From contig NZ_JBLZFX010000005.1 in the NCBI RefSeq assembly GCF_050753345.1, positions 1-64,000 on the forward strand: 64,000 nt of DNA, written 5' to 3'. Positions 57,987-64,000 of the stretch are shown in pieces. The DNA is from Alkalinema pantanalense. Lineage in GTDB: Bacteria; Cyanobacteriota; Cyanobacteriia; Leptolyngbyales; Leptolyngbyaceae. The translations under genes and the position numbers were made by a program. A model generated the notes under the pieces. It had not been told where the DNA came from. It saw only the letters and a program-made list of their open reading frames with translations, and made no database searches. Position 1 is the first letter of the stretch. Every line of letters starts with the position of its first letter.

Positions 57987-58454
57987 ATGGACTGTCGCAA
58001 CGTGCAACTAAAGGTGGGTGCTGAGTTTGTTGACTTAGACAAACTGCAAGCGTTATTTAATTTGGCTGCATTTTGGGCACGCGATCGGCGGGCTGATGAG
58101 TTAGCGATTGCGTTGGAGAATAGTAAACCGATCGTGACCGCTTGGGATGGTGAGCAGCTGATGGGATTTGCCCGTGCTACCTCCGATGGGATCTATCGCG
58201 CCACAATTTGGGATGTGGTGGTGCATCCGGATTACCAAGGTGCCGGGATTGGCCGCAAGCTGGTGGAAACGATTTTGAGCCATCCCCAGGTCAACCCAGT
58301 GGAGCGGATTTACCTCATGACCACTAATCAGCAGCGGTTCTACGAGCGCATTGGCTTCGAGTCCAATGGAACCACAACAATGGTGCTGCATAATCAGCCC
58401 CTCAGCCTGCCCCAGGCGGCCATGGTGGAGATGGAATGTGACATTGGCCGTTAA
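57987..58454 (+). CDS. GNAT-family N-acetyltransferase
   Basis: The 155-residue protein from the ATG at 57987 (AGGAGAGG upstream) shows a GNAT core. IVTAWDGEQLMGFARATSD, TIWDVVVHPDYQGAGIGRKLVETIL (acetyl-CoA-binding motif A, with Q-x-x-G-x-G) and YLMTTNQQRFYERIGFESNGTTTMVLHNQ (motif B) are all present. It resembles the YgjM/plant GNAT2-like group found in cyanobacteria and chloroplasts. The acceptor substrate is unknown. An in-frame start 33 codons upstream is not needed. Confidence 0.88.
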   Translation: MDCRNVQLKVGAEFVDLDKLQALFNLAAFWARDRRADELAIALENSKPIVTAWDGEQLMGFARATSDGIYRATIWDVVVHPDYQGAGIGRKLVETILSHPQVNPVERIYLMTTNQQRFYERIGFESNGTTTMVLHNQPLSLPQAAMVEMECDIGR

Positions 58455-58608
58455 ACAGTTCGAGGTCAATTTTTTGATTACTTTGTCTAAGGCTTTTGTC
58501 TAGAGCTTCTGTTCAGGGTTTCTGTCTAGGGCTTCAGCTTCGCTAGGATAGAGGTTAGGAATTGTTTGTTGCAGCCTCGATCGTGTCTACGGTTTCTCAG
58601 GAGGAGCC

Positions 58609-58836
58609 ATGTCATCTCAATTTCTGCGTTGGTTGAGCCAAGCTCCTCCGATCGAACCGGAAGTGTTTGAAGTCTACCGGGTCACACGGGCGTTCTATGC
58701 TGAAAGACACCATCGGGATGAGCTAGAAGCCTACTACGCCTGGTACCAAGAAACGGCAAAACGCCACCAGCAAGAACATCAGAAAATGCAAGGTGACGTT
58801 AATTTGTTTCGATTTTTCCGGCGCGATTGCTTGTAA
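58609..58836 (+). CDS. 75-residue unknown protein
   Basis: The protein begins MSSQFLRWLSQAPPIEPEVFEVYRVTRAFYAERHHRDELEAYY and is charged and helical, with many Gln, His and Glu residues (AKRHQQEHQKMQGDVN). An AGGAGGAG ribosome-binding site precedes the ATG, so translation is likely. No known domain, signal or membrane part. It seems to be a cyanobacterial small protein of unknown function. It converges on ftrV. Confidence 0.68.
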   Translation: MSSQFLRWLSQAPPIEPEVFEVYRVTRAFYAERHHRDELEAYYAWYQETAKRHQQEHQKMQGDVNLFRFFRRDCL

Positions 58837-58884
58837 TTGACATTAAAACTAGCTTTCGAGCTAACCCAATGGCTGATCTACAAC

Positions 58885-59109
58885 TTAATCGATCGCTTCG
58901 ATTTCGTAGTCTGCTAGGTGGACTTTCAGTTTGGGGCCAAATTGCACTAAATAGGGAAAATTAGCACTGACTGGGCGACCGTGCCAACTGTTAACGATCG
59001 CAATCACTTCGCCCTCATGCCCACTTAAATCAAACCCCTGATTCCGATGCTCTGGGTGATGATAAATGACAACGGAGTTCTTCACTCGAATGCGCTTCCC
59101 AACTTCCAT
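58885..59109 (-). CDS. ftrV: ferredoxin-thioredoxin reductase, variable chain
   Basis: From the ATG at 59109 the 74-residue protein reads MEVGKRIRVKNSVVIYHHPEHRNQGFDLSGHEGEVIAIVNSWHGRPVSANFPYLVQF. This SH3-like barrel is the variable subunit of ferredoxin-thioredoxin reductase. With the catalytic chain FtrC it reduces thioredoxin by ferredoxin and couples light to enzyme regulation. An upstream in-frame start would add 20 non-family residues. FtrC is not in this window. Only oxygenic phototrophs carry this subunit, so it supports the cyanobacterial origin. Confidence 0.93.
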   Translation of the reverse strand: MEVGKRIRVKNSVVIYHHPEHRNQGFDLSGHEGEVIAIVNSWHGRPVSANFPYLVQFGPKLKVHLADYEIEAID

Positions 59110-59281
59110 AGCCTTTGATGTGTTCCTCTCAGCAGTCGTTACCATAGACCAATTCACCTGACTGCACAATCGACAGCTTTACTATCTTTGCACAAGACGG
59201 CAACGGTTCTGATCTGGGAAAGGGCTCTTCTCCTCGATTGTTCCAATAGAAAAGCATCTAGCCCTTGCCCAATTGGAAGCT

Positions 59282-61195
59282 CTACTTCGGTAACCATTCC
59301 TGTCCTTTGGTTTGCACACGATCGCGCCAGGTATTAAAGCCGTTAGCATCCAGGATTGACCAGGCATAGAGTCCGCCCCCGGTTGCCAACAGGAGGAACA
59401 GCAGTATTCCCCAAATCCAGCGTCTGCGGCGAGGTGTGGGACGATCGCGAATTTCTGTCGAGGAGGCTGCATCTGTGTCGATCGTGGGTTCCGAAAGGGT
59501 TAGATCGGGAACAGGTGCATCGGTTATGGGTTCTTCCGTTCGATCGTCGATCGAATCGTCGATCGCGCCGCCGGGAGTCTTTAAAAAGGCGTTGGCCCCG
59601 GTGGAACCTACTTGGAAGCGGGTCAGCACGAGCGAAATATTATCGGAGCCGTTGCGCTCATTGGCTAATTGAATCCAAGCTTGAGCCGCAGCTTCTAAGG
59701 TAATGCGACCTCGAATCAGGGGATCGGCAAAGTTTTCCCAGGATTGCTCTAGAAGCGATCGATCGCTCAGTCCGTCGGAGCAGAGGAGCAACACCCCATC
59801 CTCTTCCACCACAAAGCGGCTAACCGTCGGCTTAAGAAATTCACTATCGCGTGTACCAAGGGCTTGGATTAAAGCCCCGGCATCGGGACGCTGGAGGGCA
59901 TCCCGGTAGGTTGTGCGCCCTAGGCGGACTTCGCGTGCCGCGACATCGTCATCCACGGTCAGGCAATGCAAACCCCTCGGCGTTAGCCAGTAGGCGCGGC
60001 TGTCCCCCACATTGGTGATGTAAAGTTCGTGGCTGTTGCTGGCGATCGCGCCACTGGCTAATTTCACTCGCTGGGGTACTTGTAAGGCCATCACCAGGGT
60101 GGTGCCCATGCGGCGACGATCCTGACGTTCCTGGTTATCGTTTTGTGCGGAGATTAAATTATTCGCCACCCGCACGATCGCAGCCAATTGCTCACAAATG
60201 ACCTCCGGTGGCACCAAATCCTGCTGTTCTGCAATTTCCGCCAACAGCGCCTTAATCTGCGGCTTGACCGACTGGACAGCCAGATGACTGGCGACTTCGC
60301 CCCCTTCATGGCCGCCGATGCCATCACACACGATCGACCAGCGGGGCAATAGCTCATCCTGGATCTGTGAACTTTCACCGAGGGGGTAGCAGGTATCTTC
60401 GTTGTGATCCCGTTCTTTGCCCACATCGGTTGTGCCGTACACCTGCAACCCTAGGGATAGGGGAGCCGCCTGTTGCAGGAGTAATTGATTCAGTTGGTGA
60501 CGAATGGCATCTGGATCCACATCCTCGTCATGGAGTTGAACACAAATGTCTTGAACCACGGGCAAAATAGTAGGCCGACATTCCGGCAACAGCCCTGACC
60601 AGAACTCTGCTAACTGGCTCAAACTGGGTGGAGTGGCATCGATCGTTAATGCCCGCAACCGTAGCCGCCAGTCCTGCACCCGCAGGTTCTCTTCAACGAG
60701 CAAGCTACTGCCCACCTGCCAAACCAATAGCGGTTGCCACAGTTCCCACATCTGCCACAGCCAATAGACCTGCCGCACCGCGCTGGCTTGCCCGAAGGCT
60801 TGGACTAGCGTTAAGTAGGGGGTTCCCTCTGCATCGATCGGGCAGTTATCTAATAACAAAATTTCCTTACCCCCTTCCCGGCAGAACCCGTACGCATTGG
60901 GTACATGGAGCCGATAGGGGTAGAGATGCAGGTAGGGCAAAACCGTTTCTGGAAGCTCCTGGGGTAAGTAGGGCAACATCCCCGGTTGCAAATCTAGCCA
61001 AATTTGTGGAGCTACCACCTGATAGCGACCGTTGCCCACGATGCTGCCCACGGGTTTGCTGCCGCCATCCATCGCCCACAGCCGACGGTAGGTAATGGGC
61101 ATACCGCAGTTAGCGCAAGCCTTGGCCCCGACGACATTATCTGGGCGATCGCAGTGGGGATTAGTACAGTAAATCTTCAGGTCAAAACGGCTCAT
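59282..61195 (-). CDS. PP2C-family phosphatase with N-terminal zinc ribbon and C-terminal membrane anchor
   Basis: The 637-residue protein starts with a zinc-ribbon-like part (CTNPHCDRPDNVVGAKACANCGMPI). An all-unknown region of about 200 residues follows, then a PP2C domain: GKERDHNEDTCYPL, WSIVCDGIGGHEGGEVAS, ELYITNVGDSRAYWL, LLLCSDGLSDRSLLEQ and NGSDNISLVLTRF carry the metal-binding Asp residues. Near the C-terminus a segment (WIWGILLFLLLATGGGLYAWSIL) is a membrane anchor. It dephosphorylates Ser/Thr, probably countering Hank-type kinases. No kinase gene is adjacent. Confidence 0.9.
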   Translation of the reverse strand: MSRFDLKIYCTNPHCDRPDNVVGAKACANCGMPITYRRLWAMDGGSKPVGSIVGNGRYQVVAPQIWLDLQPGMLPYLPQELPETVLPYLHLYPYRLHVPNAYGFCREGGKEILLLDNCPIDAEGTPYLTLVQAFGQASAVRQVYWLWQMWELWQPLLVWQVGSSLLVEENLRVQDWRLRLRALTIDATPPSLSQLAEFWSGLLPECRPTILPVVQDICVQLHDEDVDPDAIRHQLNQLLLQQAAPLSLGLQVYGTTDVGKERDHNEDTCYPLGESSQIQDELLPRWSIVCDGIGGHEGGEVASHLAVQSVKPQIKALLAEIAEQQDLVPPEVICEQLAAIVRVANNLISAQNDNQERQDRRRMGTTLVMALQVPQRVKLASGAIASNSHELYITNVGDSRAYWLTPRGLHCLTVDDDVAAREVRLGRTTYRDALQRPDAGALIQALGTRDSEFLKPTVSRFVVEEDGVLLLCSDGLSDRSLLEQSWENFADPLIRGRITLEAAAQAWIQLANERNGSDNISLVLTRFQVGSTGANAFLKTPGGAIDDSIDDRTEEPITDAPVPDLTLSEPTIDTDAASSTEIRDRPTPRRRRWIWGILLFLLLATGGGLYAWSILDANGFNTWRDRVQTKGQEWLPK

Positions 61196-61612
61196 AGGAC
61201 TGGCAATCTTAAGCGCACGGGGCGGTCAATTTATTAACAGTTCAGTCAGCGTAACAGTTCACTAATCGTTTAGTAACGGTTTATGCCTGGAATCATCCGT
61301 TGGCGATGGAATAGCAAAGCCAGAAAGTTTGCCCTGCCGCTTCCCCGCAGAATTTTAACCCGCAGAATCCTAATCGTCAGAATCCTAAAAGTTTGTGTCT
61401 AGATTACGAAAGTTTGTGTCTAGATTACGAAATTTCCAGGGAACGCTGTGAATATGTCGATAGGCAAGGGACATAAAGATGGTTGAGAGCGTGACCCTCC
61501 ACCGATTTCCCTAGGAACTTTAGTCGGTCACAGGCAGTCCTGTCCTGGATCAGCCCTACAAACTATACCAAACCCCTCTCAGTGCTCAAAAACTCCAACC
61601 CCTCTTGAAGCT
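61196..61612. other. spacer between divergent PP2C and NfeD genes
   Basis: About 415 bp without a supported gene. Repeats CGCAGAATCCTAATCGTCAGAAT lie at about 61350, and a 21-bp tandem repeat lies at 61389-61430. The promoters of both genes should be here. Confidence 0.5.
61389..61430. repeat. two identical tandem copies of a 21-bp unit
   Basis: The unit begins AAGTTTGTGTCTAGATT and runs 21 bp, at 61389-61409 and again at 61410-61430 without a change. Confidence 0.92.
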
Positions 61613-62032
61613 ATGGCATCTCAAACCTTTTGGCTGTTTTTAGGCATTGGCCTATGTGCAGTAGAAGCCGTCTTTCCCACCGCCTACATTGCCCTGGTAA
61701 TGGGAATTAGTGCGTTACTCGTGGCAATCTTGGCGCAGTGGCTATCGCTCAATCTGGAAGTCTGGCTCTGGATTGGACTGTCCTTGCTGGGCATCTGGAT
61801 TTCCCGCACCTTGGTTCCACCGAAAAAAATGGTGAAATGGGATGACAAGGTGGGCGAAACGTTAACGGAAATTCTACCGGGTAAGCTGGGACGGGTACTC
61901 TATGAGGGCAATTCCTGGGCAGCTCGGTGTGAAGATCCCGATGTGACCATTCCGGCTCAGCAATCTGTTTTGGTCGTCGGGCGGCAAGGCACAACCTTGT
62001 TAGTTTTGCCAGAAGGTGCGCTGCATGGCTAG
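61613..62032 (+). CDS. NfeD-family membrane protein
   Basis: The 139-residue short-form NfeD has two to three membrane segments (FWLFLGIGLCAVEAVFPTAYIALVMGISALLVAIL and LEVWLWIGLSLLGIWIS). A C-terminal OB-fold follows (LPGKLGRVLYEGNSWAARCEDPDVTIPAQQSVLVVGRQGTTLLVLP). NfeD and the stomatin-like partner are usually encoded together and act in membrane quality control. Here the SPFH gene follows after 117 bp. There is no ClpP-like protease domain. Confidence 0.9.
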   Translation: MASQTFWLFLGIGLCAVEAVFPTAYIALVMGISALLVAILAQWLSLNLEVWLWIGLSLLGIWISRTLVPPKKMVKWDDKVGETLTEILPGKLGRVLYEGNSWAARCEDPDVTIPAQQSVLVVGRQGTTLLVLPEGALHG

Positions 62033-62148
62033 TTGCTTTGTTATCTAGTCGCTTCGTTGGCGAGTGGCTCAGCGAATTGGCAACCGGTGAATTGATAACT
62101 GGTGAATTGACAGATTAGTTGACAAAAATTTTAGGAGTCCTTTTATTT

Positions 62149-63096
62149 ATGTGGCAATTGATTCTTGCACTGCTGGTGGGTGGAGCCGCTGTTTCTAGCG
62201 TCAAAATTGTGGAGCAGGGAAATGAGGCTCTGATTGAGCGCTTAGGTCAATACGATCGCAAACTGGATCCCGGCTTAAATTTAGTCCTGCCCTTTATTGA
62301 TCGCATCGCTTTCCAAGAAACCATTCGGGAAAAGGTGTTGGACATTCCGCCCCAGAATTGCATTACGCGGGACAACGTGGCGATCGCGGCGGATGCGGTG
62401 GTCTATTGGCGCATTGTCGATATGGAGAAAGCCTACTACAAAGTGCAGAATCTCCAGTCCGCTATGATCAATCTAGTGCTCACCCAAATTCGATCGGAGA
62501 TGGGCAAACTGGAACTGGATGAAACCTTTACCGCTCGGGAACAAATCAACGAAACCTTGCTGCGGGACTTAGACATTGCCACCGATCCCTGGGGCGTTAA
62601 GGTGACGCGGGTTGAGCTGCGGGATATTGTGCCCGCCAAGGCTGTGCAGGAGTCGATGGAACTGCAAATGTCAGCGGAACGGAAAAAGCGGGCGGCGATT
62701 TTGACCTCGGAAGGGGAACGGGAATCGGCCATTAACAGCGCCCGAGGCAAAGCGGAGTCCCAAGTGCTGGACGCAGAAGCCCGCAAACGTGCCACGGTGA
62801 TGGCGGCAGAGGCAGAACAGCAGCGGATTGTTCTAGAAGCCCAAGCCAACCGCCAGCAACAGGTTTTGAAAGCCCAGGCTACGGCGGAAGCATTAAACAT
62901 TGTCACCCAAGCCTTGAATGCCGATCCTAAAGCCCCCCAAGCGGCTGAAATTCTGATGGCGTTGGGCTATTTGAACATGGGTGAAACGATCGGCAAGAGC
63001 AACAGCAGCAAAGTCCTCTTCATGGATCCAGCTAGCATCCCCAGTTCGATTGCCAGCATGATGTCGATCGTAAACAATGGCAACGGTCAAGCCTAG
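62149..63096 (+). CDS. SPFH/stomatin-like protein (QmcA/paraslipin type)
   Basis: From the ATG at 62149 (TTAGGAG upstream) the 315-residue protein has one N-terminal membrane segment (MWQLILALLVGGAAVSSV). The SPFH domain reads VEQGNEALIERLGQYDRKLDPGLNLVLPFIDRI and RDNVAIAADAVVYWRIVDMEKAYY, with an Ala/Glu/Arg-rich coiled coil (AERKKRAAILTSEGERESAINSA). It forms large membrane assemblies and probably works with NfeD. A TTG ten codons upstream is less likely. Confidence 0.93.
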   Translation: MWQLILALLVGGAAVSSVKIVEQGNEALIERLGQYDRKLDPGLNLVLPFIDRIAFQETIREKVLDIPPQNCITRDNVAIAADAVVYWRIVDMEKAYYKVQNLQSAMINLVLTQIRSEMGKLELDETFTAREQINETLLRDLDIATDPWGVKVTRVELRDIVPAKAVQESMELQMSAERKKRAAILTSEGERESAINSARGKAESQVLDAEARKRATVMAAEAEQQRIVLEAQANRQQQVLKAQATAEALNIVTQALNADPKAPQAAEILMALGYLNMGETIGKSNSSKVLFMDPASIPSSIASMMSIVNNGNGQA

Positions 63097-63160
63097 ACCC
63101 TTTCTACCCACCTACCCTTCCACCCTTCCACCCTTTCTACCCACCGACCCCCTGTCCCTG
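63097..63160. repeat. pyrimidine-rich tandem-like tract
   Basis: Degenerate CCCTTCCACC and CCCTTTCTACCCA units, similar to the tract at 61-128. It covers the 3' end of the convergent Fur-family gene. Confidence 0.5.
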
Positions 63161-63532
63161 ACACTGGACACACACGCCAAAAAATTCCAGCAAATGATAG
63201 TGAATTTTGAACTGGTAGCGCTGGCTGAACTGTTTTTCCAATTCGTGGACGGGACAGGATTCCAGTTCGATCGTTGCTCCACATTGTAAACAGGTCAGGT
63301 GGTGGCGATCCTCTTGGATCAAGCTATATAACGATTCCCCAGTGGCGAGGGTGCGGACTTGAACTGCGCCCTCTTTTTTCAATCCGTCCAAGGCTCGGTA
63401 AACGGTGGCTAACCCCATGACTTGATCCTGTTGCCGTAGCTCCATATATAAGTCCTGGGCGGAGATGGCCCGATCGAGGGTGGTTAGGATCTCCAAAATC
63501 CTTTCTTGACTACGGGTTCGGCGAGTTTTCAT
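63137..63532 (-). CDS. Fur-family metal-dependent repressor
   Basis: The 131-residue protein has the winged-helix MKTRRTRSQERILEILTTLDRAISAQDLYMELRQQDQVMGLATVYRALDGLKKEGAVQ with recognition helix ATVYRAL. The metal-binding half shows DRHHLTCLQCGATIE and FFGVCVQCQ, the two C-x2-C pairs for structural zinc. The length and short N-terminus are more like Zur (FurB) than Fur, but this cannot be decided. A 13-bp direct repeat spans the start codon. It diverges from purS with 190 bp between; no Zur or Fur box was recognised there. Confidence 0.88.
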   Translation of the reverse strand: MKTRRTRSQERILEILTTLDRAISAQDLYMELRQQDQVMGLATVYRALDGLKKEGAVQVRTLATGESLYSLIQEDRHHLTCLQCGATIELESCPVHELEKQFSQRYQFKIHYHLLEFFGVCVQCQGQGVGG

Positions 63533-63723
63533 AAATACAGTTCATAAATACAGTGAACAACTGGGGTTAGGTTCTGAGTGTAGCCTACTGTAAATGCGAT
63601 AGACCCGTGATGTAGCGCGATCGGCAGGCTGAGATTTTTACTGAAATTTTTCTAGGGGGTATCTAGGTTGAGGGGGTTTACCTGGGTTTACAATTATTTT
63701 CCATTGCGTTCAAGGCGATTATC

Positions 63724-63990
63724 GTGGCTCAACAGTTCCAAGCTCAAATTTATGTAACTCTTCGCCCGTCAGTACTGGATCCGGCTGGGGTGGCTGTGCA
63801 GTCCGGGCTGAAACACATGGGTTACGACAATGTTGAGAGCGTGCGGATCGGCAAATATATTGAGTTGAGTTTGACGGCAGAGAATGAAGTAGCGGCTCAG
63901 GAACAGTTGGATCGAGTCTGTGACCAGTTGTTAGCCAATCCCGTGATTGAAAATTATCGCTTTGAACTCAAAGCAGTAGCGGCAGTGTAA
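63724..63990 (+). CDS. purS: phosphoribosylformylglycinamidine synthase subunit PurS
   Basis: The 88-residue protein reads VAQQFQAQIYVTLRPSVLDPAGVAVQSGLKHMGYDNVESVRIGKYIELSL, starting at a GTG. This is PurS, which bridges PurL and PurQ in the fourth step of purine synthesis. L-R-P-S-V-L-D-P-A-G and G-K-Y-I-E are family marks. purQ normally follows, and would lie beyond the window edge. The start is given by alignment to the family; the ribosome-binding site (AAGGCG) is weak. Confidence 0.94.
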   Translation: MAQQFQAQIYVTLRPSVLDPAGVAVQSGLKHMGYDNVESVRIGKYIELSLTAENEVAAQEQLDRVCDQLLANPVIENYRFELKAVAAV

Positions 63991-64000
63991 TCATCAAAGT

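Overview
This window is chromosomal DNA from a cyanobacterium. The evidence is phycobilisome core genes (apcA-apcB-apcC and a separate apcF), the variable chain of ferredoxin-thioredoxin reductase, a glnA promoter with a canonical NtcA box, cyanobacterium-specific small proteins, and the very frequent HIP1-type octamer GCGATCGC. Composition is near 50% G+C. A filamentous Leptolyngbya-like lineage would fit, but the sequence alone does not prove a genus. No rRNA, CRISPR array, prophage or intact transposase was seen.

Layout. 0-7.4 kb (minus strand): Cdc48-like double-AAA ATPase, SAM methyltransferase, PhoH ATPase, bS21, and the translation/secretion cluster ffh-rpsP-KH protein. 7.6-14.4 kb: DUF2252 protein, a tandem-domain unknown, apcF, glnA with an NtcA promoter and long leader, and a radical SAM protein. 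14.5-21.4 kb (accessory): a 72-residue protein with a conserved leader, a 1478-residue NLR-like NACHT/WD40 protein, decayed copies of that protein's 3' end, a MazEF-type pair, two DUF433 genes and a truncated DUF5615 toxin. 21.4-46.7 kb (mostly housekeeping): gntK, ileS, apcABC, two tRNA-Leu, M48 protease, murA, a SpoU methyltransferase, lpdA, trpC, several cyanobacterial unknowns, GIY-YIG nuclease, rhomboid protease and gltX. 46.8-52.6 kb (accessory, defence-like): orphan antitoxin, HicAB, UPF0175, an ApeA-like HEPN protein, two small transposon-like elements, a frameshifted Uma2 gene, a DUF5615/DUF433 pair and a second copy of the 72-residue protein with its leader. 52.6-64 kb: B12-binding radical SAM protein, PstS-like protein, SH3-domain protein, dihaem cytochrome c, FtrV, PP2C phosphatase, NfeD plus stomatin-like pair, Fur-family regulator and purS.

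The most interesting signal is a duplicated module at 14.52-15.06 kb and 52.03-52.59 kb. Each copy has a roughly 320-nt leader with near-identical blocks, a tall hairpin that keeps pairing despite sequence change, a possible long-range closing stem and a terminator-like hairpin, followed by a related 72-residue protein. A third, truncated copy of the gene end lies at 50.4 kb. It looks like a mobile or repeatedly duplicated RNA-plus-small-protein unit, and both full copies sit next to radical SAM genes. Around the accessory loci, small toxin-antitoxin modules repeatedly lie between duplicated, decaying pieces of neighbouring genes, which suggests local insertion, duplication and loss.
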